64,000 nt of DNA from Treponema sp. CETP13 (lineage in GTDB: Bacteria; Spirochaetota; Spirochaetia; Treponematales; Treponemataceae): assembly GCA_001885315.1 (NCBI GenBank), contig MLPZ01000007.1, positions 84,186 to 148,185 on the forward strand, in the 5' to 3' direction. The notes under the pieces are model-generated. The model did no database searches and had not been told where the DNA came from. It saw nothing but the letters and a program-made list of their open reading frames with translations. How positions within the stretch are numbered: the stretch's first letter is position 1; each line of letters starts with the position of its first letter. Made by a program: the position numbers and the translations under genes. Below, in pieces: positions 16,980-26,023 of the stretch.

Positions 16980-17906
16980 TTAACGTATATCAGCTACACT
17001 TCCATAGGTACATTGGAATCCTTTTGGAGTAACATTTACTCGGCAAAATGTTCCCGTGTCTCTAAAATCATCTAAGTTAATATAGGGAACATTTTTTGCG
17101 ACGTGACTGTACAATCTATGACTGTGACCGGTGAATACTGCTTGTACTTTATTGGCACAAATATTTATAAATTTTGAACGCTCTGTCAGATTCGAAAATT
17201 GTTGAGCAATTGTTTCACGAGGAATAAAAAAATTACAATGACTAAATACAAAAACATGTTTATTAGGGGTTTCTAATTGTTGTTCTAGCCATTCAAGTTG
17301 GTGTGAACCCAATATCCCATTTGCAGAATCGAGCATTAAAAGTGTTGTTGATCCTGAATCGATTCTATAAACACTTTGTCCCATATATTTAAACCATGTT
17401 TTCCAATTGTTGTGATAAATATCATGATTTCCAATAACTGGATATACAGGAATAGGCATTTTTTGAATGTATAAATTAAAAATAGCTAGTTGTTCTTCTG
17501 TTCCTTTTGTGGTGGCGTCACCTGTAAAAACAACAAATGCATCCGAATCTAGACAGGCATTAGGTAATTTTTCTAGGTTTCGATGATTCGTAGATTTTAT
17601 ATGAGGGTCTGTAATTATCAAAAAACTATAGTTTTCTAAAAGAGGTTCTTCATTTAGATCTTGATGTATTGGATGAGGTAGTTTCTTTAACTGGTAGAAA
17701 TTTACACAAGAGCGGGTGTTTTCTTCTGCTGTTCGATTTTTAAAGTCTGAAAGTAGAAAAGAAAGTCTTCCTCCTATTCTAGATTTTTTACCTCTTGCAT
17801 TGCTAAATCCTAATTTGAAACGTACACCATAAATTTTCTTAACCTTAGAAATTCTTTCTTTTTCAAATGGGATTCGTGCATATTTTCTGCGTTGGTTTTT
17901 TCTCAT
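16980..17906 (-). CDS. Calcineurin-like metallophosphoesterase
   Basis: 308 aa. After a strongly basic N-terminus (~90 residues rich in Arg/Lys, with no signal peptide) comes a metallophosphoesterase domain with all five sequence blocks: ITDPHIK, FTGDATTKG, GNHD, SHCNF and FTGHSH, which bind two metal ions. The family includes 3',5'-cyclic-nucleotide and other phosphodiesterases, and the blocks alone do not set the substrate. The basic N-terminus might bind nucleic acid or the membrane surface. It has no SD; a TATATT hexamer lies 6 nt before the start. It is downstream of and co-oriented with xylulokinase, but separated from it by a terminator, so it is probably its own unit. Confidence 0.85.
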   Translation of the reverse strand: MRKNQRRKYARIPFEKERISKVKKIYGVRFKLGFSNARGKKSRIGGRLSFLLSDFKNRTAEENTRSCVNFYQLKKLPHPIHQDLNEEPLLENYSFLIITDPHIKSTNHRNLEKLPNACLDSDAFVVFTGDATTKGTEEQLAIFNLYIQKMPIPVYPVIGNHDIYHNNWKTWFKYMGQSVYRIDSGSTTLLMLDSANGILGSHQLEWLEQQLETPNKHVFVFSHCNFFIPRETIAQQFSNLTERSKFINICANKVQAVFTGHSHRLYSHVAKNVPYINLDDFRDTGTFCRVNVTPKGFQCTYGSVADIR

Positions 17907-17960
17907 AGTACTAATATAATACTTGAAACAAACATAAAATAGTTGTTTTTTGTGTTTTTT

Positions 17961-17990
17961 ACAAAAAATGGCTTCATTTCTGAAGCCATT
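17961..17990 (-). terminator. Rho-independent terminator after xylulokinase
   Basis: Minus-strand 9-bp stem AATGGCTTC/GAAGCCATT (arms 17967-17975 and 17982-17990) with a 6-nt loop, followed by a T-rich run (complement of 17961-17968). It starts 10 nt past the stop codon. Confidence 0.85.
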
Positions 17991-17999
17991 AAGAAAAAT

Positions 18000-19508
18000 T
18001 TATTTATATAAAGGAGTGAGTTGTTGTACAAGATTATTATATTGGGTATACGCTTCATTATATTTTTTGACGTTTTGTAGAACAGGATCTGTGTTTTTTG
18101 TTTCATCTAATGAAATATGAGTTTTACAAAGTGTCTGTATACTCTCACTTGCTTCTTTTGTTGTAATAGTAGGATTCTCTTTACAATTTAAACACCATAG
18201 AGCCTGAACTGCAGCTCCTAAAGCAGCAGCTTCTGCTTTTTGTGGAATACGAATAGGTAAATTTAAAACATCTGCAGCAATTTGTCGCCAAAGTGGACTT
18301 TTGGCTCCTCCGCCTATAAGACGTATTTCTTTAGGTTGGAATCCTAATTTTCTAAAAGAATCTAACCCTCCACGCATTGCATAAATTGCAGATTCCATAG
18401 CAGCTCTACAAATATTATTTCTGCTAGAGTTAGCTGTAGTAAGCCCTGTAATACTTGCTCGTCCGTTAGGAAGATTTGGACTTCTTTCTCCGTTAAAATA
18501 CGGTAATACCGTAACTCCATTTGCTCCAGGAACACTTTGTTCTGCTAGTGCGTCAAATTCTTTTACTCCAAGCTCAAATAGAGTCCTAATTTGTTCAGTA
18601 GCAACGGTACAATTCATGGTGCATAAAAGTGGTAGCCATCCCCCAGTCGAAGAACAAAAGCCTGATAACCCTTCTTGTGGATCGGAGATAGGGGTATCTG
18701 AATAGCCATATAGTGTACCTGAAGTTCCAAGACTCATTGTTAAGAATCCGTCAGCGACACTTCCGGTCCCAATCGCTCCCATCATGTTATCCCCACCACC
18801 TGATGAAACAGGAATTCCTTCTGGAATACCGTATTCTTCTGCTGCTGATTTTTGCACAGTTCCACATTCAGTATGAGATTCTATAATAGGAGGAAGCATG
18901 CTATAGAGTGTTTCATCAATTGCATCACAGGTGCTCTTTGACCATTGTTTTGTTTTTGAATCGAACAATGCTGTTCCTGAGGCATCACCAGCCTCCATAA
19001 CATATTGATTGGTTAGTAAAAAATTTATGTAATCATGAGGTAATAGTATATAATGCAATTTTGCAAAAGCTTCTGGATGATTTTCTTTGAGCCATAAAAT
19101 TTTAGGGGCTGTAAAACCTGGGAGCATAAGATTCCCTAGTTCCTTGATAACTTCTTGCTCTCCACCCAGAATAGTTGTTATTTTAGAACACTGTGCCGCT
19201 GTAGAAGTATCATTCCATAATTTTATATTATATAAAGCATTACCTTCTTTATCGAGAGGAACAAAACCGTGTTGCTGACCTGAAACTCCTATTGCTTTGA
19301 TTGTTTGTAAATCAGAAGATTTAAAAGCCGAAAAACATGTTTTTAAGGCTTCTTTGTACCATTCAGTTTTTTGTTCTCGAGTGCCGTCATTTTCTGCAAT
19401 AATAGAAAGAGAGCATGACTCGTTGGCAATAATAATTTTATTATTAAAATCATACAGAACAACCTTTATACTTTGTGTCCCTAAATCAATTCCTGCAACT
19501 GTTTCCAT
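18000..19508 (-). CDS. xylB: Xylulokinase (FGGY carbohydrate kinase)
   Basis: 502 aa from the ATG at 19508 (METVAGIDLGTQS). FGGY kinase with the phosphate-binding AGIDLGTQSIKVVLYDF, the xylulokinase-typical GVSGQQHG, and the C-terminal ATP-binding LIGGGAKSPLWRQI. It phosphorylates D-xylulose to xylulose 5-phosphate for the pentose phosphate pathway. The start is set by AAAGGAG 8-9 nt upstream; an in-frame ATG at 19547 would lie upstream of the transcription start. It has its own strong promoter with a perfect palindrome at the start site, so it is probably repressed without substrate. No xylA or xylR lies nearby. A different FGGY substrate (for example another pentulose) cannot be excluded. 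Confidence 0.88.
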   Translation of the reverse strand: METVAGIDLGTQSIKVVLYDFNNKIIIANESCSLSIIAENDGTREQKTEWYKEALKTCFSAFKSSDLQTIKAIGVSGQQHGFVPLDKEGNALYNIKLWNDTSTAAQCSKITTILGGEQEVIKELGNLMLPGFTAPKILWLKENHPEAFAKLHYILLPHDYINFLLTNQYVMEAGDASGTALFDSKTKQWSKSTCDAIDETLYSMLPPIIESHTECGTVQKSAAEEYGIPEGIPVSSGGGDNMMGAIGTGSVADGFLTMSLGTSGTLYGYSDTPISDPQEGLSGFCSSTGGWLPLLCTMNCTVATEQIRTLFELGVKEFDALAEQSVPGANGVTVLPYFNGERSPNLPNGRASITGLTTANSSRNNICRAAMESAIYAMRGGLDSFRKLGFQPKEIRLIGGGAKSPLWRQIAADVLNLPIRIPQKAEAAALGAAVQALWCLNCKENPTITTKEASESIQTLCKTHISLDETKNTDPVLQNVKKYNEAYTQYNNLVQQLTPLYK

Positions 19509-19527
19509 TCTAAATACTCCTTTATTG

Positions 19528-19541
19528 CGTGCTCGAGCACG
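19528..19541. promoter_or_regulatory. Palindromic operator at the xylulokinase start site
   Basis: CGTGCTCGAGCACG is a perfect 14-bp palindrome covering roughly +2 to +15 of the predicted transcript. A GC-rich centred palindrome in AT-rich DNA at this position is typical of LacI-family operators. The regulator is not encoded in the window. Confidence 0.7.
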
Positions 19542-19549
19542 ATACAATA

Positions 19550-19578
19550 ATCATAAGCTTCTGTTTTCAATTTGTCAA
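19550..19578 (-). promoter_or_regulatory. Promoter of xylulokinase
   Basis: Minus-strand TTGACA (19573-19578), 17-nt spacer, TATGAT (19550-19555): near-consensus sigma-70 spacing and sequence, directly upstream of the palindromic operator. Confidence 0.85.
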
Positions 19579-19598
19579 GGTCAGTTACTGTTGTTAAA

Positions 19599-21599
19599 TT
19601 ATTGTTTATTGTTTTTTTCAGCAACATCAATTATATCTTCTTTTGAAGCAAGTTCTGCTAATTGTGCTGTATATGATTTTGTTGTCGAAGTTGCTGAAAC
19701 AGACTTAGCTGAAGGTACCTTATCTGATTTATTATTTTTGTTTTTTAGTGTTCCGGTTTTGCGCTCAAAGATCGTTTTGTTTCGCTCTTTTTTCACTATT
19801 TGTGCCGCTGCTAAAATATCATCTGCGTGTGAAATTGGTATGGTTAGTACGTCTGCTATTTCTTGAGGGGTTGCTAGTAGTAATTTATTAAGTGAAATAT
19901 AAGTGTCAATTAAAATAGCAGTACGTTTTTTTCCGACGTGTGGCAATTGTTCAAAAACGCTAACCACATTCTCTTTTGTACGTAGCCTCTGATTTCGTGT
20001 TGTTGCAAATCTATGTGTTTCGTCACGTACTCTTTGCATAAGACGAAGAGCATCGCTTCTTCTTTCAAGGTGAATTGGCGTTGAGTTTCTTGGTAAGTAT
20101 ATTTCTTCATCTTGTTTAGCCAGTCCTGCTATAGGAATATTTAACTCTAAGCTATCTAGAACTTCTTGGACAGCATTAACTTGTCCAATGCCACCGTCTA
20201 TAACAATAAGATCTGGCATTTCTGCCTGTTCATTTAAAAGTCTTGTGTATCGTCGTGCTGTTGCTTCTTTCATACTTGCAAAATCGTCAACAATTCCGTC
20301 TGTAGTTTTTAGTCGAAAGTAACGATATTGTTTTTTATCAGGATTCCCATTTTTAAAACTAACAAGGCTTGCAATTGGGAACCTTCCTCCAATATGTGCG
20401 ATATCGAAACCTTCAATATGAACAGGAAGAGAGTCTAAATGTAAAACTTTTTGTAATTCTTTCATTGCAGGAATATCTCCCCGTTCTCGAATGCGACGAA
20501 GGACATCTTCTTTTGCATTAAATATAGCCATTTTTTGTGATGCTTCATGGTGAACATATCCTTTTAAGCGTGAAGAAACTTTCATAATATGTGTTTTAAT
20601 ACCAAATTCTTGTTCAAGCCATTTTTCACAAAATGTATGTTCTGTGGTGTTTTGTACAAAAATACGAGGGGGAATTAGTTCTTTTGATGTGTAATAAGCA
20701 CACACAAATTCGCTTAATAATTCATCATCTGATCTGATCGTTTTTGTGCGATATAAATCACGCATAACCATTTTGCCACTTCGCATTTTTATAATTGCAA
20801 AGCTTGTAAGCATTCCACTGCGATAATAGCCTATGTAGTCGCGGCTTTCGGGATTAAAGTCGACTACCGCGTTTTGCATTCTTAGTTCTTTTAGTGCATT
20901 CATACCATCTCGTAAGCGTGCAGCTTTCTCGAATTTTAATTCTTTTGCTGCTTCTTTCATTTTTAATGCAAGTTTTTTTGTTCCTTTTTCTGGATTGTCC
21001 TCAAGAAAAGATCGAATCTCACCGATAAAAGAAGCATAGTCTTCTTCACTGATTTTATTACAGCAAGGAGCACTACATTTTCCTATATGATAATACATAC
21101 AGGGCGTCGTTCTTTTATGCATGTTTTTGCATCGAACTAATGGATAGATGCTATTAAGAGCTTCTATAAATAAGAACAGTGCTGTTCCGTTTGGGAATGG
21201 TCCGTAGTAGTTAGAACCATCATGAATAATTCGTCTGGTTCTAAAAATACGAGGGAACTTTTCTTTTGTAATTCTTAGAACAGCATAGGATTTGTCGTCT
21301 TTTAGTGCAATATTGTATTTGGGTCTATGTTGTTTTATTAAGGTGTTCTCAAGATTAAATGCTTCATATTCATTTGCAGTAGTAATATATTCAATTGAGT
21401 ATGCTTTTGAAATTAAAGTACGCGTTTTTATATCTTTTTGACCTGAAAAATAGGAGGATAGCCGGTTTTTCAAATGCTTAGCTTTCCCCACGTATAAAAT
21501 GGTGTTTTCTTTATCTTTCCAAAGATAAACTCCACTTGATGTTGGGGCTTTTATAGCTGTGTCATGTAACTTTTGATATGTCGAAGTATTTGTATTCAT
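19599..21599 (-). CDS. uvrC: Excinuclease ABC subunit C (UvrC)
   Basis: 666 aa nucleotide-excision-repair endonuclease, which makes both incisions around a UvrB-marked lesion. The N-terminal GIY-YIG nuclease (GVYLWKD...LYVGKAKHLKNRL) makes the 3' cut; a Cys-rich stretch follows (CKNMHKRTTPC, CSAPCC); UVR motif near residue 215 (KELKFEKAARLRDGM) binds UvrB; the RNase H-like domain (GFDIAHIGG, VIDGGIGQVNA) makes the 5' cut; helix-hairpin-helix repeats lie near 560-610. The last ~60 residues are a Lys/Ser-rich tail not normal for UvrC. No SD is visible. It stands alone, upstream of xylB, whose promoter lies just after its stop codon. Confidence 0.97.
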   Translation of the reverse strand: MNTNTSTYQKLHDTAIKAPTSSGVYLWKDKENTILYVGKAKHLKNRLSSYFSGQKDIKTRTLISKAYSIEYITTANEYEAFNLENTLIKQHRPKYNIALKDDKSYAVLRITKEKFPRIFRTRRIIHDGSNYYGPFPNGTALFLFIEALNSIYPLVRCKNMHKRTTPCMYYHIGKCSAPCCNKISEEDYASFIGEIRSFLEDNPEKGTKKLALKMKEAAKELKFEKAARLRDGMNALKELRMQNAVVDFNPESRDYIGYYRSGMLTSFAIIKMRSGKMVMRDLYRTKTIRSDDELLSEFVCAYYTSKELIPPRIFVQNTTEHTFCEKWLEQEFGIKTHIMKVSSRLKGYVHHEASQKMAIFNAKEDVLRRIRERGDIPAMKELQKVLHLDSLPVHIEGFDIAHIGGRFPIASLVSFKNGNPDKKQYRYFRLKTTDGIVDDFASMKEATARRYTRLLNEQAEMPDLIVIDGGIGQVNAVQEVLDSLELNIPIAGLAKQDEEIYLPRNSTPIHLERRSDALRLMQRVRDETHRFATTRNQRLRTKENVVSVFEQLPHVGKKRTAILIDTYISLNKLLLATPQEIADVLTIPISHADDILAAAQIVKKERNKTIFERKTGTLKNKNNKSDKVPSAKSVSATSTTKSYTAQLAELASKEDIIDVAEKNNKQ

Positions 21600-21608
21600 G
21601 GTAATTAA

Positions 21609-23108
21609 ATGAGAAAAAAAGATCTATGCTTTTTTATAACAGTTTTGCTACTCCTTATAAACGTAACCTCTCTTTCAGCCGAGGAACATGCAATAGAACT
21701 CGGCGGAGAAGATGGGTGGGATAATTTTTCTACAGAAAAAAATATCCAAAAATGTTTAGGCCGTTATGGATATGAATCAATATGCATTGCTAGTGCAAGT
21801 TTAACTCCATCCAAAACTACTGATATGTTTCTTTCTTTTGAGAATGGAACTATATCAGATATTACTGATAACTATAATGTAGTTTTTTCTTCCCTTACCG
21901 TCAACAAATCTTCGATAATGGGGGGGTATTCTGCATTGAGCCGAGGGACACAAAAAGGTCTAAAACTGAAAGGTAATGAAAACTCTATATTTGGGAAAAA
22001 AGGAGTTGTTGGTTCTTTTAGTATTGCATTTTGGCTTAATCCTTCATTGGCAGAAAATGGAGAAACAGTCCTTTCTTGGCAATCTTCTCGTAATATCAAT
22101 TATGAGCCTTTATATCAGATGATTGCAGGTGCTTTTTATAATAACAAATTTGAATGGACTTTTACAAATGTTTTTTCAAGTCCAGAAGGTTGTGAGTCAG
22201 ATATTACTTTGACTAGTTCAAATATGGTAGTGCCATCTTCATGGTCGTATCATGTCTTAAATTTTGATGAAGAAACCGGTCTTCTTGAATATTATATAAA
22301 TGGTCGACTAGAAAATCTTACTTATGTGACTTCTTCTGGAACGCAAGAGGGAGTTGTTTATCAGGCAGTTCTTGGAGTTCCTGCAACGATAGAAATTTGC
22401 CCTCAATTTACGGGATATATTGACGATTTTAGTATCCAAAAAACACTTATAGAACCGAAAGTTCATCAGCCAATGTATTATCCAGATGGTGGAAGTTTTG
22501 AGACAAATATACTAGGCCCTTTTACAACTAATTCTGAAATTACAAATGTTCAGAGTATTTCAACAATACCTGAACAAACAGACATTCAGTTGTTTGTACG
22601 TGGAGCTGAAAATTGTTTTGGTTGGACAGATGAGACTCCTGAGTGGATTCCTGTAAATGATGGTGTTTTATCAAAAAGTGTTGTCGGAACCTATTTCCAA
22701 CTGGGAGCTAGATTTTATACAGATGGGCAGAGTAAAAAAACTCCATTGTTAACAAGTGTTACTATTTTATATAATGAAAAAGATCCTCCGTTGCCTCCGT
22801 TTAGTGTATTCGGCGAGAGTGGCAACGGAAGTGCTAAGATAAGTTGGCTTTCATCTGTAGATGAAAGCACAGATGGATATTTACTTTACTATGGTACATC
22901 TCCTGGCGAATATTTAGGACGATCTGCCATAGAAGGAAATTCTCCTGTAGATGTTGAAGATGCAATAGAATATGTTCTTACTGGATTAACAAATGGTAAA
23001 ATATATTATTTTGCGATTTCTTCGTATACAATAACCGATTCAAACAGTCGTATAGAAGGTGTTCTTTCCAAAGAAATTTGGGTTAGACCACAGAGGAATA
23101 AGCCATGA
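21609..23108 (+). CDS. Exported protein with LamG-like and fibronectin type III domains
   Basis: 499 aa with a signal peptide (residues 1-~24, ending SLSAEE) and no lipobox. Residues ~130-290 look like a concanavalin A-like LamG fold (FSIAFWLNP, a hydrophobic strand pattern, YYINGRLE), and residues ~395-495 a fibronectin type III domain (GSAKISWLSS, DGYLLYYGTSPGEY, TGLTNGKIYYFAISSYT). Both folds usually bind carbohydrate or protein on the cell surface or in the periplasm. Its stop overlaps the start of the TPR protein by 4 nt, so the two are translationally coupled and probably work together. No catalytic residues are evident. The specific function is unknown. Confidence 0.7.
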   Translation: MRKKDLCFFITVLLLLINVTSLSAEEHAIELGGEDGWDNFSTEKNIQKCLGRYGYESICIASASLTPSKTTDMFLSFENGTISDITDNYNVVFSSLTVNKSSIMGGYSALSRGTQKGLKLKGNENSIFGKKGVVGSFSIAFWLNPSLAENGETVLSWQSSRNINYEPLYQMIAGAFYNNKFEWTFTNVFSSPEGCESDITLTSSNMVVPSSWSYHVLNFDEETGLLEYYINGRLENLTYVTSSGTQEGVVYQAVLGVPATIEICPQFTGYIDDFSIQKTLIEPKVHQPMYYPDGGSFETNILGPFTTNSEITNVQSISTIPEQTDIQLFVRGAENCFGWTDETPEWIPVNDGVLSKSVVGTYFQLGARFYTDGQSKKTPLLTSVTILYNEKDPPLPPFSVFGESGNGSAKISWLSSVDESTDGYLLYYGTSPGEYLGRSAIEGNSPVDVEDAIEYVLTGLTNGKIYYFAISSYTITDSNSRIEGVLSKEIWVRPQRNKP

Positions 23109-26023
23109 GTGAACAAAATAATGTAACCCTAAGACGGGCTAATAATGCTGTGATGTCAAGAGATTTTAATCTTGCAAGTAGACTGTATAGAAATGTACTT
23201 CGAACTGATTCTAAAAATTTAGAAATTTTGCTAAAACTAGCAGATTGTTATGTTAAAGGTAATAATGATAGGAAGGCTCTAGAAACGTATCTTAAGGTTA
23301 TTGAAATAGAACCTAAGAATTTTAAGGCCTTAAATAGTTTAGGTGGCATTTATCGTCGTCTTGGGCAATATGATAATTCAATAAAAGTTTTGCATACAGC
23401 ACTTGAATCTGGTGGAGATGTAAATACTATTAATTATAATCTGGGGCATACCTACAAGATGAGTGGCGATTATGATAACGCTTCTGATTGTTTTATGGCA
23501 GTTATTGATGAAAATCCCAATGATGTACTTGCATACAATCATTTAGGGTCAATTAATGCAGCACAGGGTAAACATGAAAAAGCTTTGCTTGATTATCGGC
23601 GGGGTTTGCAAATAGACCCAAATCATCCAATTTTACATTATAATGCTGCATTAAGTTTTGTAGCACTTAAAAAGTATGAGCAAGCAAAAAAAAGTTTTGA
23701 AAATGTGTTACGTTCAAAACCGGGTTGGGTAGAAGCAATGAGTAGTTATTCTAATCTGCTTTTGACCATGAATGAAAAAAAAGAGGCTAAAGCTCTATTA
23801 AAACAAGCCGTTTTACTTAACCCTCAAAATATAAAAATAAAGAATTCTCTAGGAGAAATTTATACTAGTGAAGGGAAATATCATGAAGCAGCAGTTATTT
23901 TTAAAGAAAATTTGAATGCAGAAAAAAATAATATAAATGCCTTGGAGGGCCTTGAATCTGTATACGAAAGTCAAAAAAAATATCTTGATGCAGCACGAAT
24001 ATTAAATAAACTCGAAAAAATTCATCCAGAAGATAATGAAATTGCATTACGCTTTGCCCGTGTACTAATGAATTTAGGAAGAATGCATAATGCTGGTGTA
24101 CATTTAAAAGAAGTTTTAAGTCGAGATTCTGAAAATACAGATGCATTAAACTTACTTGCACAATATTACATTGCTAAAGGGAAAATGAAAAAAGTAGGCA
24201 GCTGTTATAAACGGATTTCTGAAATAGATCCGTATAATGTTACTTATTTGCGAGATAGTGCTATTCAGCTTACAAAAGTTGGCAAATATGAAAGTGCCGA
24301 AAAACAACTTAAAAAATATCTAGAAAAAAAACCAGATGACAGTGATGGATGGGTTGCTTTAGGTCAAAATTATGAAGGTATGCATAATTGGAAAAAAGCT
24401 TTAGAAGCATATAAAAAAAGCATTGAGCTTAATAATCAAAATGAAATTGTTTTCCAATATGTTGCGAATCTTTCAAAAATGTTAGCTGAAGATAAACAGT
24501 CTTTAGATACAATTACTAAACTACTTGATGGTACGGGGATTGATATTGCAAGTGGAGATTTAGATTTACTTCAGAATTCTATCCAACGTCGTGAAAGAGT
24601 TCTTGATTCTCAAAGTGACAGTTATAGTTCTTTAGGGGAAGATGCAGAAGATGTCGAAGAAGTTGACGAACCAAAGGATATCTTAGAACTAGAATTGAGT
24701 AAAGATTATGAAGATGTTGACGAAGATTTTGATGAATTTCTTAATGTAGAAATATCTCCAGGAGAGGATGATTCTTTTGTCGACGACTTTGCCAATCTAG
24801 AATTAGAAGACTCAGATATGGTTCCTGAGGATATATTTGAAGGTGGAGATGAAGAAAATTATCATCAACTTGATGGTCTTGTTTCTACCAATGAACAACC
24901 AATAGACACAGATTTAAGTGATTTTGAAGCCGATCAAATTGATCCATTTGCAGATCGTGGACTGGGCCAGAGTGGGCCGAAAGAAGCTGATGCAATACTC
25001 GATGTTGATGATGATGGAGATTTAGATTTCTTTAATGATTTAGAAGAAGAACCGGAGGACGAAGACAATTCTTTAGAAGAAAAAGAAATAGAAAAAATTA
25101 AAGAACCAGTAAATGAGGAAAGCCTTGATAAAAAAGGTTGTTCTGAAAATCCTGAGATGACTCCTCAAGGGCAAAATTTTCAAATGCCGCAACCACAATG
25201 GAATCCGCAATATATTCCTAACTTTCCATTGCAAAATTCACCTCAGCAAGCTGTAGAAGAAGACTCTCTATCAAAAAAAGATGCAATGTGCAAAGCTGCG
25301 AAAGAAAAAGATTTTGAACTACCAATAGATGATGAACCAGAAGAAGAACAAGCAAAGCAAGCAATAGAAGAGCCAGAAATAGATGATGAACAGGAACTAG
25401 AAGAGGAGCCAGAAATAGATGATGAACTGGTTTTAGAAGAAGAGCCAGAAATAGAAAATTGTGACTTAAAAATGGATGATGAAATTTCAGAAAATAAACA
25501 AGACTTCGATTCAGATCAACTTTTGGAACCTTCAGATGCTATTATAGATGACATAGAAGATGAAGACCTTATTAGTGATGAAGAGCTTGCTATTCCTAAG
25601 GAAGAGCTTTTAGATGAAGACGAGATTATGATGGATAAAGTACGAATAGTTTTACACGAAGTTTGGGAAAACCCACCTGTAAAATCGTTTAACACTGTTT
25701 CTGCCATGTTTTCTGATTTACGTGATTTATGTGAATATTTACCAGAACCAAAATACAATGAGTTTTTGGAGGGGTTAACTGATATGAAATTAGATTATGT
25801 AATTTCACGGCTTTCCGGAAAACCCGGTTTGTTATCAGTAGCTAATCTCCTTAGAGATCGAGGGGCTGTCAAAATAGATACTCTAAAAAATAAAAAAAAT
25901 AAAAGTATCCGTGAAACAGTTTCCTACATGCAAACTTTAGTAGAAGAATTGCCACCTAAAAAAGGAAATCAACAACTCAACACTAAAGTTTCGGGTTTGT
26001 TAAATAGACTTAGTCAATCTTAA
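23105..26023 (+). CDS. Large TPR protein with an acidic central region
   Basis: 972 aa without a signal peptide or membrane segment, so probably cytoplasmic. Residues ~1-480 are about 13 tetratricopeptide repeats (for example KALETYLKVIEIEPKNFKAL, AYNHLGSINAAQGKHEKALL), a protein-protein interaction solenoid. Residues ~510-840 are extremely acidic and low-complexity, rich in Glu/Asp with phased EEEPEIDDE-like units. The last ~130 residues form a distinct helical domain (HEVWENPPVKSFNTV, YNEFLEGLTDMKLDYVISRL). It is coupled to the upstream exported LamG/FN3 gene. Its end overlaps the convergent M24 peptidase gene by 14 nt. Function not recognised; a scaffold role fits the architecture. Confidence 0.8.
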   Translation: MSEQNNVTLRRANNAVMSRDFNLASRLYRNVLRTDSKNLEILLKLADCYVKGNNDRKALETYLKVIEIEPKNFKALNSLGGIYRRLGQYDNSIKVLHTALESGGDVNTINYNLGHTYKMSGDYDNASDCFMAVIDENPNDVLAYNHLGSINAAQGKHEKALLDYRRGLQIDPNHPILHYNAALSFVALKKYEQAKKSFENVLRSKPGWVEAMSSYSNLLLTMNEKKEAKALLKQAVLLNPQNIKIKNSLGEIYTSEGKYHEAAVIFKENLNAEKNNINALEGLESVYESQKKYLDAARILNKLEKIHPEDNEIALRFARVLMNLGRMHNAGVHLKEVLSRDSENTDALNLLAQYYIAKGKMKKVGSCYKRISEIDPYNVTYLRDSAIQLTKVGKYESAEKQLKKYLEKKPDDSDGWVALGQNYEGMHNWKKALEAYKKSIELNNQNEIVFQYVANLSKMLAEDKQSLDTITKLLDGTGIDIASGDLDLLQNSIQRRERVLDSQSDSYSSLGEDAEDVEEVDEPKDILELELSKDYEDVDEDFDEFLNVEISPGEDDSFVDDFANLELEDSDMVPEDIFEGGDEENYHQLDGLVSTNEQPIDTDLSDFEADQIDPFADRGLGQSGPKEADAILDVDDDGDLDFFNDLEEEPEDEDNSLEEKEIEKIKEPVNEESLDKKGCSENPEMTPQGQNFQMPQPQWNPQYIPNFPLQNSPQQAVEEDSLSKKDAMCKAAKEKDFELPIDDEPEEEQAKQAIEEPEIDDEQELEEEPEIDDELVLEEEPEIENCDLKMDDEISENKQDFDSDQLLEPSDAIIDDIEDEDLISDEELAIPKEELLDEDEIMMDKVRIVLHEVWENPPVKSFNTVSAMFSDLRDLCEYLPEPKYNEFLEGLTDMKLDYVISRLSGKPGLLSVANLLRDRGAVKIDTLKNKKNKSIRETVSYMQTLVEELPPKKGNQQLNTKVSGLLNRLSQS

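Noticed and set aside
17903..18106. 67-residue frame between the phosphoesterase and xylulokinase genes
   Set aside because: It spans the xylB terminator hairpin and the xylB 3' end out of frame; no support.
19297..19866. 189-residue plus-strand frame spanning the xylB promoter and the uvrC end
   Set aside because: It runs across a promoter, operator and two real genes; no start signal, and the hydrophobic product resembles nothing known.
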